DNA from: Mycobacterium sp. KBS0706
Lineage (GTDB): Bacteria > Pseudomonadota > Alphaproteobacteria > DSM-16000 > Inquilinaceae
NCBI RefSeq assembly: GCF_005938675.2
Contig: NZ_VCCH02000023.1
Coordinates: forward strand, 1-64,000
Direction of reading: 5' to 3'
DNA: 64,000 nt
The notes under the pieces are model-generated. The model had not been told where the DNA came from. It made no database searches and saw only the letters and a program-made list of their open reading frames with translations. Numbering within the stretch: the stretch's first letter is position 1; each line of letters starts with the position of its first letter. Positions 25,937 to 34,755 of the stretch are shown here, piece by piece. Made by a program: the position numbers and the translations under genes.

Positions 25937-27493
25937 ATGACGACCACGCTCTCGCGCCTCGACTGCGCCCTCGCCGCCCTTCCCCGCAGCTTTCCCGGGC
26001 CCGGCGGCGCTGCCGCCGTGCTGCGGGACGGCGAGGTCCTGGCCCGCCACGCCTGGGGCTGGGCGAATGCCGAGCGGCGCATCCCGTTCACGCCGCGGTC
26101 GCTGTTCCGGATGTGCTCGGTCACCAAGCAGTTCACCTGCGGCCTGGTGCTCGACGCCTTCCCGGACCCGACGGTGCTGGACGCCGACATCCGCGCCCGC
26201 CTGCCGCTTCTCGAGGGCGAGGCGCCGGGCGCGCTGCACCTCTGCCACAACCAGTCCGGCCTGCGCGACTACTGGGCGGTGGCGATGCTGCACGGCGCCC
26301 CGGCCGAATCGCCCTTCGGCGACCGCGAGGCCGGGCGGGTGATCGCCGGCACCCGGTCGCTGCAATTCGCGCCGGGCACGCGCTACTCCTACGTCAACCA
26401 GAACTTCCGGCTGCTCTCCGACATCCTCGAGGCCCGCACCGGCCGCGGTTTCGGCGAGCTGCTGCGCACGCGGATCTTCGACCGCGCCGGCATGGGCAGC
26501 GCCTTCCTGGCCGCCGACACCCGCGCCATGCCGGACGGCACCGAGGGCTATGAGGGCACCCAGGCTGGCGGCTTCCGCGCCGCCGAGAACCGGGTGCTGT
26601 GGACCGGCGATGCCGGGCTGGGCGCCACCCTGGACGACATGATCGCCTGGGAGCGGCACATCGACGCCACCCGCGACGATCCCGAGGCGCTGTACAGCCG
26701 CCTGTCGGCGCCGGTCACCTTCGCCAACGGTGCCGCCGCCCCCTACGGCTTCGGCCTGGGCCGGACCACCGAGTTCGGCCGCCCCATCACCGGCCATGGC
26801 GGCGCGCTGCGCGGCTGGCGCAGCCATCGCCTGTATGTGCCGTCGGAGCGCATCTCGGTCGTCGTCCTGTTCAACCACATGTCCGACGCCAATGCGGCGG
26901 CGCTGGACCTGCTGGCCGCAACGCTGGGCGAGGAGCGCGCCAAGCCCGCCGCCGACCTGCCCGTCCCGGACTGGCTGGGCAGTTACATCGAGCCGGAGAC
27001 CGGCCTGTCAGCGCGCGCGGACATGGTCGACGGCCGGGTCCGGCTGCGCTTCGGCCATTCGGCGGAGAAGCTGGAGCTGCAGCCGGACGGCAGCGCCGGC
27101 AGCGGCCGCACCCGGCTGCGGCCCGCCGCGGACGGGCTGTGGCTGGACCGGCCGCAGGAGAACCAGAGCTCGCGCCTCGTGCCCTGCCCCGGCGACGCGG
27201 CCACCGACCTTTCCGGCCGCTACCGCTGCGACGAGCTGGAGGCCGAGCTGGAGGTGGTCGATGCCGGCGGCGCGCTGTATGGCGGCTTCTCCGGCTTCCT
27301 CGGCCAGGGGCGGATGGAGCACTTGGACCCGGTCGGACCGGATGTCTGGACCCTGCCCTGCCCGCGCGCCCTGGACCATACCCCGCCCGGCGACTGGACC
27401 CTGGTGTTCCGCCGCGACGGCACGGGCCGGGTGTCGGAGGTCGAGGTCGGCTGCTGGCTGGCCCGGCGTCTGCGGTATGAGCGGATCGGCTGA
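25937..27493 (+). CDS. dap: D-aminopeptidase (serine beta-lactamase-like, DAP family)
   Basis: A 518-residue penicillin-recognising-enzyme-fold hydrolase. Its active-site residues fall one position from those of the D-aminopeptidase of Ochrobactrum (Brucella) anthropi: Ser61-x2-Lys64 (SVTK), Tyr152 (YVN) and a His-Gly-Gly motif near residue 286. The length is also nearly that of the 520-residue enzyme, including the two C-terminal beta-barrel domains (from about 330) that shape specificity. It releases N-terminal D-amino acids from peptides and amides. No signal peptide is seen. It lies 3-8 kb from other D-amino-acid genes. The start is ATG 25937; a GTG twelve bases earlier is less likely. 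Confidence 0.85.
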   Translation: MTTTLSRLDCALAALPRSFPGPGGAAAVLRDGEVLARHAWGWANAERRIPFTPRSLFRMCSVTKQFTCGLVLDAFPDPTVLDADIRARLPLLEGEAPGALHLCHNQSGLRDYWAVAMLHGAPAESPFGDREAGRVIAGTRSLQFAPGTRYSYVNQNFRLLSDILEARTGRGFGELLRTRIFDRAGMGSAFLAADTRAMPDGTEGYEGTQAGGFRAAENRVLWTGDAGLGATLDDMIAWERHIDATRDDPEALYSRLSAPVTFANGAAAPYGFGLGRTTEFGRPITGHGGALRGWRSHRLYVPSERISVVVLFNHMSDANAAALDLLAATLGEERAKPAADLPVPDWLGSYIEPETGLSARADMVDGRVRLRFGHSAEKLELQPDGSAGSGRTRLRPAADGLWLDRPQENQSSRLVPCPGDAATDLSGRYRCDELEAELEVVDAGGALYGGFSGFLGQGRMEHLDPVGPDVWTLPCPRALDHTPPGDWTLVFRRDGTGRVSEVEVGCWLARRLRYERIG

Positions 27494-27503
27494 TTCTCAG
27501 TTC

Positions 27504-27594
27504 CTGTCATTGCCGGGCTTGACCCGGCAATCCAGGGGCCAACCAGAGCGGCTTCGACATTCCTGGATGCCCGGGTCAAGCCCGGGCATGACAG
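27504..27594. repeat. REP-like inverted repeat pair
   Basis: Two 33-bp arms (27504-27536 and 27562-27594) are near-perfect reverse complements. Each also contains an internal dyad around CCGGGCTTGACCCGG or its complement. This is a dispersed palindromic element of a kind common between alphaproteobacterial genes. It may act as a terminator or mRNA stabiliser. Related pieces are at 1-17 and near 40714. Confidence 0.8.
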
Positions 27595-27683
27595 AGGTGG
27601 GTTTCGTGCCCGACGGCACGTGATCGCTTGACCCGGCCGGAACAAAAATCGAACATGCCCTCCTGCTCACGCGGGAGACTCCC

Positions 27684-28514
27684 ATGACCAGCCAAACCGA
27701 AAAGGCCCTCGCCTTCCAGCGCCTGCATGCCCGGCCGGGCATCTTCGTGATCCCGAATCCCTGGGATGCCGGCTCCGCCAAACTTCTCGCCAGCCTCGGC
27801 TTCGAGGCGCTGGCCACCACCAGCGCCGGCCACGCCTTCGCCCTCGGCCGCAGCGACGGCACCCTGAAGGTCAGCCGGGAGGAGACCCTGGCCAATGCCA
27901 GGGCCATCGTCGAGGCCACCGGCCTGCCGGTCTCGGCCGATCTCGAGAACGGCTTCGGCGATGCGCCCGAGGCGGCGGCGGAGACCATCCGCCAGGCCGC
28001 CGCGGTCGGGCTGGTCGGCGGGTCGATCGAGGACGCCACCGGCCGCGACGACAACCCGATCTACGGCTTCGACCAGGCGGTCGAGCGGGTACGGGCCGCG
28101 GTCGCGGCGGCGCGGTCCCTGCCCTTCCCCTTCACCCTGACGGCGCGGGCCGAGAACTTCCTGCATGGCCGCCGCGACCTGTCCGACACGATCCGCCGGC
28201 TGCAGGCCTTCCAGGAGGCCGGCGCCGACGTGCTCTACGCCCCCGGCCTGGCGACGCGGGAGGAGATCGAGGCGGTGGTGCGTGCCGTCGATCGGCCGGT
28301 GAATGTGGTGATGGGGCTGGTCGGCGCGCGCTTCACCGTGGCGGAGCTGGGCGAGATGGGCGTGAAGCGGATCAGCGTCGGCGGCTCTCTGGCCCGGGCC
28401 GCGCTGGGCGGCTTCCTGCGCGCCGCCCGCGAGATCAAGGACCAGGGCAGCTTCGGCTATGCCGATGAGGCGGTGCCGCACAAGGAGATCAACGCCCTGT
28501 TCGGCCAGTCCTGA
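27684..28514 (+). CDS. Isocitrate lyase/PEP mutase superfamily protein
   Basis: A 276-residue (beta/alpha)8 enzyme of the PEP mutase/isocitrate lyase superfamily. It shows IPNPWDAGSAKLL near the start, the metal-site SADLENGFGD (about 92-101), GGSIED (about 113-118), and LTARAENFL near 152. The PEP mutase signature EDK-x5-NS is replaced by EDATGRDDNP, and the isocitrate lyase KKCGH motif is absent. A carbon-carbon lyase such as an oxaloacetate decarboxylase or methylisocitrate-lyase-like enzyme is therefore more likely than phosphonate synthesis. The next gene, a dioxygenase, begins 37 bp later and may be cotranscribed. Confidence 0.82.
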   Translation: MTSQTEKALAFQRLHARPGIFVIPNPWDAGSAKLLASLGFEALATTSAGHAFALGRSDGTLKVSREETLANARAIVEATGLPVSADLENGFGDAPEAAAETIRQAAAVGLVGGSIEDATGRDDNPIYGFDQAVERVRAAVAAARSLPFPFTLTARAENFLHGRRDLSDTIRRLQAFQEAGADVLYAPGLATREEIEAVVRAVDRPVNVVMGLVGARFTVAELGEMGVKRISVGGSLARAALGGFLRAAREIKDQGSFGYADEAVPHKEINALFGQS

Positions 28515-28551
28515 CTTTCGGCCAGTTGCATCGGGGACCTATACTGTCGCC

Positions 28552-29430
28552 ATGACCAGCCTCGACATCCGGCCGATGGCCGGGTCGCTCGGCGCCGACA
28601 TCGATCTTGCCGGCCCGGTCGACGACATGCTCTTCGCCGCGATCCGCCAGGCCCTGGACGATCACCTGGTGATCCATCTGCACGGGCTCGACCTGGCGCC
28701 GGAGGACCTGGTGGCGCTGACCCGCCGCTTCGGCACCATCAGCCGCGCGCCCTACATCACGCATATGGCCGAGCATCCGGACATCGTCGCCGTGAAGAAA
28801 TCGGCCGATGAGCGCAAGGTCAGCACCTTCGGCAACGCCTGGCATTCGGATTTCAGCTTCCTCGACCAGCCGCCGATGGCGTCGCTGCTCTATGCCAGCC
28901 AGGTGCCGAGCCATGGCGGCGACACGCTGTTCGCGAGCATGTACGCGGCCTATGACGCGCTGTCCGACGGCCTCAAGGCGGTGCTGGACGGGCTCGACGC
29001 CATGCATGCCGGCAAGCCCTACGGCACCGGCGGCGTGCCCGGCAATGTCGCCGTCTCCCGCTCGATCGGCATCGAGCGCAACCGGCCGGAGGCGGACCGC
29101 GAGGTCGCCCACCCGGTGGTGCGGGTCCATCCCGGCACCGGCCGCAAGGCGCTGTTCATCAATTCGATCTACACCCAGCGCTTCGCCGGCATGACAGTGG
29201 AGGAGAGCAAGCCGCTGCTCGACTTCCTCTACGCCCATGCCATCCGGCCGGAATTCACCTGCCGGTTGCGCTGGAAGCCGCACGACCTGGCGATCTGGGA
29301 CAACCGCTGCACCCTGCACTACGCCGTCAACGACTATGACGGCCAGGACCGGCTGCTGTACCGCACCATGGTGCAGGGCGAGCGGCCGGTCCCGGCTGTG
29401 CCGCGGCCGGGTCTCAGCTCAGTGGCTTGA
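28552..29430 (+). CDS. TauD/TfdA family 2-oxoglutarate-dependent dioxygenase
   Basis: A 292-residue Fe(II)/2-oxoglutarate oxygenase. The iron ligands are seen in WHSDFSF (HxD, about residues 98-100) and in the late LHYAVNDY His; the 2-oxoglutarate-binding Arg is in LLYRTMVQGE. TauD-family enzymes hydroxylate sulfonates, phenoxyacetates, alkyl sulfates or amino-acid derivatives; the substrate is not evident. It lies just after the PEP-mutase-superfamily gene. Its 3' end overlaps the convergent ridA gene by 17 bp. Confidence 0.88.
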   Translation: MTSLDIRPMAGSLGADIDLAGPVDDMLFAAIRQALDDHLVIHLHGLDLAPEDLVALTRRFGTISRAPYITHMAEHPDIVAVKKSADERKVSTFGNAWHSDFSFLDQPPMASLLYASQVPSHGGDTLFASMYAAYDALSDGLKAVLDGLDAMHAGKPYGTGGVPGNVAVSRSIGIERNRPEADREVAHPVVRVHPGTGRKALFINSIYTQRFAGMTVEESKPLLDFLYAHAIRPEFTCRLRWKPHDLAIWDNRCTLHYAVNDYDGQDRLLYRTMVQGERPVPAVPRPGLSSVA

Positions 29431-29806
29431 ACGCGATCGCCTCGATCTCGACCTTGCAGTCGATCATCATGTCGGCGCGGACGCAGGATCGCGCCGGCCG
29501 GTCGCCGGTGAAGTAGCTGTCATAGGTGCGGTTGAAGGCGGCGAAGTCGCGGGTGTCGTCCAGCCAGGCCGTGACCTTGATCACGTCGTCCAGCGTGCAG
29601 CCGGCCAACTCCAGCGCCGCCTGGACGTTCTTCATGGTCTGGTGGGTCTGGATCTCGATCCCGCCGGCCACGACCACGCCGTTCTCGTCGAACGGCACCT
29701 GGCCCGAGACATAGACATAGTCGCCGGCACGGACGGCCTTGGAAAAGGGCAGCTTCTGCCCGCCGGCGCCGGTGACGGTGGTTCCGAAATGCTCGCGCTT
29801 GCTCAT
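29414..29806 (-). CDS. ridA: RidA family enamine/imine deaminase
   Basis: A 130-residue member of the RidA (YjgF/YER057c/UK114) family, trimeric cytoplasmic deaminases. They hydrolyse 2-aminoacrylate and related enamines released by PLP-dependent dehydratases, protecting other PLP enzymes. Conserved pieces are FSKAVRAGDYVYVSGQVPFD, NVQAALELAGCTLDDV and the Arg-containing RPARSCVRAD (about residues 100-110) with the substrate-binding Arg. The start at 29806 follows AGGAAG. Two PLP dehydratases capable of making its substrate are encoded in the window (2312 and 30975). The 3' end overlaps the opposing dioxygenase gene. Confidence 0.9.
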   Translation of the reverse strand: MSKREHFGTTVTGAGGQKLPFSKAVRAGDYVYVSGQVPFDENGVVVAGGIEIQTHQTMKNVQAALELAGCTLDDVIKVTAWLDDTRDFAAFNRTYDSYFTGDRPARSCVRADMMIDCKVEIEAIAFKPLS

Positions 29807-30088
29807 GATGCTTCCTATCTCACGGCGCCAAGGGCCAGGCCGCGCATGCTGCCACGCCCGGCTTTCTGCCGGAAGCACCCCGGATGTAATTCTCTTACAA
29901 TCACGTCGGGACGCGCTTTGGCAGCAACGATCCATCACCCCAGCTTTCCGCGATTCCGCAGCAACGCTGATTCCTCGAACCATTTGCGGCTCCGGTCCGA
30001 TGCTGCAGCGCACACGCATGAAGGCTGACTTGTAAGTTTCAAACACTGAGCTACCATCGCCCCATCACTCTCTGCCGGACTCACAGTC

Positions 30089-30886
30089 ATGACGCGCTTC
30101 GCGGATCGGACCGTTCTCGTCACCGGGGCGCTCGGCGGCATCGGCAGGGCGATCGTCGACCTCTTCGCCCAGGCCGGGGCGACGCTGATCCTGTCCGACC
30201 GCGACGCCGCGGCGCTCGACGCCCGCGTCGCCACGCTGGCCGAAGCCGGCACCAAGGCCGCCGCCGCGCCGGCCGACCTGCGCGACGCCGGCGCCATCCG
30301 GGCCGCGATCGAAGCCGCGGTCGCCCGCACCGGCCCGGTCGACATCGCCGTCAACAACGCCGGCGGCGGCAATGGCGGCGGCACCCTGGCCTCGACCACG
30401 GCCGAGAGCTGGGCCGGGGATGTCGCGCTGAACCTGAACGGCGCCTATCACGTCGTGGCCGCGGTGATCGACGGGATGAAGGCGCGCCGCCGCGGCAGCA
30501 TCGTCAACATCAGCAGCGTCAATGCGCTGCAGACGCTGGGCCACCCGGCCTACAGCGCCGCCAAGGCCGGGCTGATCAGCTACACCCGGGCGCTGGCGGT
30601 GGAATACGGGCCCTTCGGCATCCGCGCCAACGTGATCTGCCCCGGCACCGTGCGCACCCCGATCTGGCAGGCGCGGGTCGACAAGAAGCCGGAGATCTTC
30701 GAGTCCCTGCGCAAATGGTACCCGCTGCAGCGCGTGGCCGAGCCGTCCGACATCGCCAAGGCCGTGGCCTTCCTGGCCTCCGACGAGCTGGCCGGCTTCA
30801 TCACCGGCGCCATGCTGCCGGTCGATGGCGGGCTGACCGCCGGCAACCGGATGATGGCCGAAGAGCTCACACTGGAAGATTTCTGA
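30089..30886 (+). CDS. Short-chain dehydrogenase/reductase (SDR)
   Basis: A 265-residue SDR with TGALGGIG (about 11-18), NNAGGG (about 89-94), the catalytic Ser in NISSVNAL (near 140) and Tyr-x3-Lys in YSAAK (about 154-158). The ending FITGAMLPVDGGLTAG is typical of NAD(P)-dependent 3-oxoacyl- or sugar-dehydrogenase-like SDRs. It lies 88 bp before the D-amino-acid deaminase gene on the same strand and may share its operon, but its role there is unknown. Confidence 0.88.
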   Translation: MTRFADRTVLVTGALGGIGRAIVDLFAQAGATLILSDRDAAALDARVATLAEAGTKAAAAPADLRDAGAIRAAIEAAVARTGPVDIAVNNAGGGNGGGTLASTTAESWAGDVALNLNGAYHVVAAVIDGMKARRRGSIVNISSVNALQTLGHPAYSAAKAGLISYTRALAVEYGPFGIRANVICPGTVRTPIWQARVDKKPEIFESLRKWYPLQRVAEPSDIAKAVAFLASDELAGFITGAMLPVDGGLTAGNRMMAEELTLEDF

Positions 30887-30974
30887 CGCGGATGGTGTCG
30901 ACGCTCCCCGTCATGCCCGGGCATCGCGGAGGCCTGTCGAGCCGGACACGTCCTGACGAATGGAAGCCGAATTG

Positions 30975-32300
30975 ATGTTCACCCCCTCCGTCCTCGCCCT
31001 CGACCCGATCCTCGACTCACCGGTCGACGGCGCCAGCAAGGGACTGCCGCCCGGCCTGAGCCCGATCCCGTTCCGCAGCCTCGGCGACCAGGGCTGGAAC
31101 GCGCTGTCCGGCGACCTGCCCTTCCCGCAGGCGCTGCTGAAACGGTCGGTGCTGGAGCGCAACGCCCGCTGGATGCGCGACATCCTGGCCGAGACCGGCG
31201 TCGCCCTGGCGCCGCACGGCAAGACCACGATGAGCCCGCAGCTGTTCGACCTGCAGCTGGCCAACGGCTCCTGGGGCATCACCGTCGCCACCGCGCAGCA
31301 ATTCGAGGTGTGTCGCCGCTTCGGGGTGAAGCGGATCCTGATCGCCAACCAGCTGGTCGACGCCGCTTCGATGCGCTCGGTGCTGGCGGCACTGGCCGCC
31401 GACCCGGCGCTCGAAGCCTTCTGCCTGGTCGATTCCGTCGCCGGCGTGCGCCGCCTCGCCGAGGCCGCCCGGGCGACGCCGCCGGCGCGTCCGCTGGGCC
31501 TGCTGGTCGAGCTCGGCATGGCCGGCGGCCGCACCGGCTGCCGCACCGCCGCCGACGCGCTGGAGGTGGCCAAGGCTGCGGCCGGCGCCGCCGGCGTGGC
31601 CCTGCGGGGGGTCGAGGGCTATGAGGGCCTCGTGGTCACCAAGGATGCGGCGGCGGACGAGATCGCCGTCACCGGCTTCCTCGACCGGCTGGCGGCGCTG
31701 GCGGCGGAGATCGACGGCGCCGGGCTGTTCGCCGCCAACCTGCCTGCCGACACGCCGGTGCTGCTGAGCGCCGGCGGCTCGGCCTATTACGACATCGTCG
31801 CCCGCCGGCTGGCCGAGGTGCGGCTGTCGCGTCCGGTCCAGGTGGTGGTGCGCAGCGGCTGCTACCTGACCCATGATTCCGGCCAGTACACCCGGCTGTT
31901 CGAGCATGTCATCCGCCGCATCCCGGCCGATTGGCGCCGCCATGGCGACCTGGCGCCGGCGCTGGAGGTGTGGTCGATGGTGCAGTCGCGGCCGGAGCCT
32001 GGCCTGGCGCTGCTGACCATGGGCAAGCGCGACGTGTCCTACGACATCGAGCTGCCGATCCCGGCCCTGTGGCGCCCCGCCGGCGCCGCCGCGCCGCAGC
32101 CGGTGCCGGCCGGCGCGGTGCTGACCGCGATGAACGACCAGCACGCCTATCTGAAGCTGCCGGACGGCTTCGACCCGCAGGTCGGCGACCTGGTGTGCTG
32201 CGGCATCTCCCACCCCTGCACCACCTTCGACAAATGGCAGGTGATGATGGTGGTGGAGGACGACTACCGCGTCTCGGGCGCCATCCGGACCTTCTTCTGA
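30975..32300 (+). CDS. D-serine/D-threonine dehydratase-like amino acid deaminase
   Basis: A 441-residue PLP enzyme of the alanine-racemase fold (type III), D-serine dehydratase/D-threonine aldolase group. The PLP lysine is in the early APHGKTT motif (near residue 75) and the PLP phosphate region is LSAGGSAYYD (about 257). The C-terminal zinc-binding pair of the eukaryotic-type D-serine dehydratases is visible as the His and Cys in GISHPCTTFDKW (about 411-422). Such enzymes convert D-serine or D-threonine to 2-oxo acids and ammonia through an enamine. The start at 30975 has GGAAG upstream; an ATG 15 bp earlier is possible. The stop overlaps the rpiR-type start (TGATG). Confidence 0.85.
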   Translation: MFTPSVLALDPILDSPVDGASKGLPPGLSPIPFRSLGDQGWNALSGDLPFPQALLKRSVLERNARWMRDILAETGVALAPHGKTTMSPQLFDLQLANGSWGITVATAQQFEVCRRFGVKRILIANQLVDAASMRSVLAALAADPALEAFCLVDSVAGVRRLAEAARATPPARPLGLLVELGMAGGRTGCRTAADALEVAKAAAGAAGVALRGVEGYEGLVVTKDAAADEIAVTGFLDRLAALAAEIDGAGLFAANLPADTPVLLSAGGSAYYDIVARRLAEVRLSRPVQVVVRSGCYLTHDSGQYTRLFEHVIRRIPADWRRHGDLAPALEVWSMVQSRPEPGLALLTMGKRDVSYDIELPIPALWRPAGAAAPQPVPAGAVLTAMNDQHAYLKLPDGFDPQVGDLVCCGISHPCTTFDKWQVMMVVEDDYRVSGAIRTFF

Positions 32301-33220
32301 TGGCCTATGTGGTCGACATCGTCTCGCGCCTGCGCCGCATGGAGGCCTCGCTGCGGCCGTCCGAGCAGCGCGTGGCCGAGGCGGTGCTGGCCGACCCCGG
32401 CTTCGCCACCCGCGCCAGCATCGCCGAGCTGGCGCGGCGGGCGCAGGTCAGCGAGCCGTCGGTCACCCGCTTCTGCCGGGCGCTGGGCTGCGACAGCGTG
32501 CGAGACTTCAAGGTGCGGCTGGCGCAGAACCTCGCCGTCGCCAGCCCTTATCTGGAACGCCGCCCCCAGGCCGACGGTGCGCCGGATGATGTCGCCCAGC
32601 TGGCCGACCGGGTGCTGGACAGCGTGATCGAAGCGGTCGTCGCCGTGCGCAACCAGCTCGACCCGCAGCCGCTGCGCCAGGCGATCGAGGCGATCGCCCA
32701 CGCCCGCCGGCTCGACATCTACGGCGTCGGCGGCGGCTCGCACGCGGTCGGCCACGACGCCTATCTGCGCTTCTTCCGTCTCGACCTGCCGACCGATTTC
32801 CACGCCGACGCCCAGCTGCAGCGGATGTCGGCCGCCACGCTCGGTCTGGGCGACTGCGTGCTGGCGATCTGCAATTCCGGCCGCTTCCGCGACCTGGTGG
32901 AGAGCGTCGAGATCGCCCGGCAATACGGCGCCACCACCGTCGCCCTGACCCGGCCGGACACGCCGCTGGCCCGCGCGGCGGAGATCGTGCTGGCCGTCGC
33001 CCCGCCCGAGGACAGCGACATCTTCAAGCCCACCGCGTCCCGCCTGGCCCATATGGCGGTGATCGACGTGATCGCGACCGGCGTGGCCATGCGGCGCGGC
33101 CCGACCGCGCTGGAAAGCCTGCGCCGGGTCAAGCTCAGCCTCAGCCAGCTTCCCACCCTCGATGAGCCGGCCGGCGCCCCGCCGCCTCGCGCTGCCCGAC
33201 GGAAGAATATCCATGCCTGA
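32300..33220 (+). CDS. MurR/RpiR family transcriptional regulator
   Basis: A 306-residue regulator with an N-terminal helix-turn-helix of the RpiR type (residues about 1-80: LRPSEQRVAEAVLADP, SIAELARRAQVSEPSVTRFCRALGC). A C-terminal SIS sugar-phosphate isomerase domain follows (about 120-260: DIYGVGGGSHAVGHDAYLRF, ICNSGRFRDLVE). SIS domains usually sense phosphorylated sugars. The gene is sandwiched between D-amino-acid genes, overlapping both neighbours (TGATG at its start, 8 bp with the next gene). This suggests a cell-wall-derived signal such as a muramic acid derivative, which is inference only. Confidence 0.9.
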   Translation: MAYVVDIVSRLRRMEASLRPSEQRVAEAVLADPGFATRASIAELARRAQVSEPSVTRFCRALGCDSVRDFKVRLAQNLAVASPYLERRPQADGAPDDVAQLADRVLDSVIEAVVAVRNQLDPQPLRQAIEAIAHARRLDIYGVGGGSHAVGHDAYLRFFRLDLPTDFHADAQLQRMSAATLGLGDCVLAICNSGRFRDLVESVEIARQYGATTVALTRPDTPLARAAEIVLAVAPPEDSDIFKPTASRLAHMAVIDVIATGVAMRRGPTALESLRRVKLSLSQLPTLDEPAGAPPPRAARRKNIHA

Positions 33221-34670
33221 CCACACGCCCTACGACCTGCTGCTCCGCAACGGCACCGTGATCGACGGGTCCGGCGCCCCCCGAATCCAGGCCGACGTCG
33301 CCATTCTCGGCGACCGCATCGCCGCCGTCGCCCCGACCGGGAGCATCGCCGCCGACCGGGCGAAGCAGAGCATCGACGTCGCCGGCCGTGTGGTGGCGCC
33401 GGGCTTCATCGACGTGCACACCCATGACGACCGGGCGGTGATCGACGGCCCGGACATGCTGCCGAAGATCAGCCAGGGCGTGACCACGGTGGTGGTCGGC
33501 AATTGCGGCATCAGCCTGTCGCCGCTGACGCTGAAGGGCGCCCCGCCGCCGCCGCTGAACCTGCTGGGCGACGAAGCCGCCTACGAGTTCCCGAGCTTCG
33601 CCGACTATCGCGGCCGGCTGGACAAGGTGGTGCCGGGCGTCAACGTGGCGGCGCTGATCGGCCATTCCTCGCTGCGCATCGGGACGATGGCGGATGTCGG
33701 CCGCAAGGCGAATGCCGGCGAGATCGACGCCATGCGCCGCCTGCTGGCCGACAGCCTGGATGCCGGCGCCATCGGCTTCTCGACCGGCCTCTACTACAAG
33801 CCGAACGCCGCGGCGGATGCCGACGAGGTGGCGGCGCTGGCCGAGCTGCTGGCCGACCGCGGCGGCGTCTACGCCACCCATATGCGCGACGAGCACGACA
33901 AGGTGCTGGATTCCCTGGAGGAGAGCTTCTCGACCGCGCGCCGGGCCCGCGTGCCGGTGGTGATCTCGCATCACAAATGCGCCGGGCCGCACAATTGGGG
34001 CCGCAGCCGCGAGACCCTGCCGGTGATCGAGGCGGCGAGCAAGAACCAGCCGGTCGGGCTCGACGCCTATCCCTACACCGCCGGGTCGACCGTGCTGGAC
34101 CCGGACCATGTCACCGGCGACATCCGGATCATGGTCGCCTGGTCCAAGGCGCAGCCGGAGATGGCGGGCCGCGACCTGGCCGACATCGCCGCGGAATGGG
34201 GCTGCACCGAGAAGGAGGCGGCGGTGCGGCTGCACCCGGCCGGCGCCATCTACTTCCAGATGGACGAGGCCGATGTCCGCCGCATCCTGTCCTTCCCGCT
34301 GACCATGATCGGCTCGGACGGGCTGCCGCATGACAGCCACCCGCATCCGCGCCTGTGGGGCACCTTCCCGCGCGTGCTGGGCCATTACAGCCGCGACCTC
34401 GGCCTGTTCCCGCTGGAGACGGCGGTGCACAAGATGACCGGCCTGTCGGCGATGCGCTTCAACCTGCCCCACCGTGGCCTGGTGCGCGAGGGCCACGCCG
34501 CCGACCTGGTGGTGTTCGATCCGGCCCACATCGCCGACGCCGCCACCTTCGAGGCGCCGAAGACCCCGTCCCGCGGGCTGGATTTCGTGGTGGTGAATGG
34601 GCGGATGTCGTGGCGCGCGGGGGAGACCGAGGTGGATCGGGCGGGGCGGCTGCTGGTGAGGGCGGGGTAA
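33213..34670 (+). CDS. N-acyl-D-amino-acid deacylase (D-aminoacylase family amidohydrolase)
   Basis: A 485-residue amidohydrolase. Metal-ligand regions are FIDVHTHDD (near 65), GNCGIS (cysteine ligand, near 95), the paired histidines in ISHHKCAGPHNWG (near 253) and the late GSDGLPHDSHPHP (Asp and His, near 368), matching D-aminoacylases. It removes the acyl group from N-acyl-D-amino acids, or acts on related hydantoin-like substrates. The start at 33213 follows GGAAG and overlaps the regulator by 8 bp. The position after a D-serine-dehydratase-like gene supports the D-amino-acid reading. Confidence 0.9.
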   Translation: MPDHTPYDLLLRNGTVIDGSGAPRIQADVAILGDRIAAVAPTGSIAADRAKQSIDVAGRVVAPGFIDVHTHDDRAVIDGPDMLPKISQGVTTVVVGNCGISLSPLTLKGAPPPPLNLLGDEAAYEFPSFADYRGRLDKVVPGVNVAALIGHSSLRIGTMADVGRKANAGEIDAMRRLLADSLDAGAIGFSTGLYYKPNAAADADEVAALAELLADRGGVYATHMRDEHDKVLDSLEESFSTARRARVPVVISHHKCAGPHNWGRSRETLPVIEAASKNQPVGLDAYPYTAGSTVLDPDHVTGDIRIMVAWSKAQPEMAGRDLADIAAEWGCTEKEAAVRLHPAGAIYFQMDEADVRRILSFPLTMIGSDGLPHDSHPHPRLWGTFPRVLGHYSRDLGLFPLETAVHKMTGLSAMRFNLPHRGLVREGHAADLVVFDPAHIADAATFEAPKTPSRGLDFVVVNGRMSWRAGETEVDRAGRLLVRAG

Positions 34671-34755
34671 CACGGCCCTTTCGCCGCTCTGTGCATTGCT
34701 CGGAGCGGTGGCCGATGCGAAGACTATCCGGCGGCTTCGTTTGGAGAGGGGAACC

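Noticed and set aside
27684-28514. Phosphonate biosynthesis (PEP mutase)
   Set aside because: The diagnostic EDK-x5-NS motif is absent and no phosphonopyruvate decarboxylase or aminotransferase is nearby.
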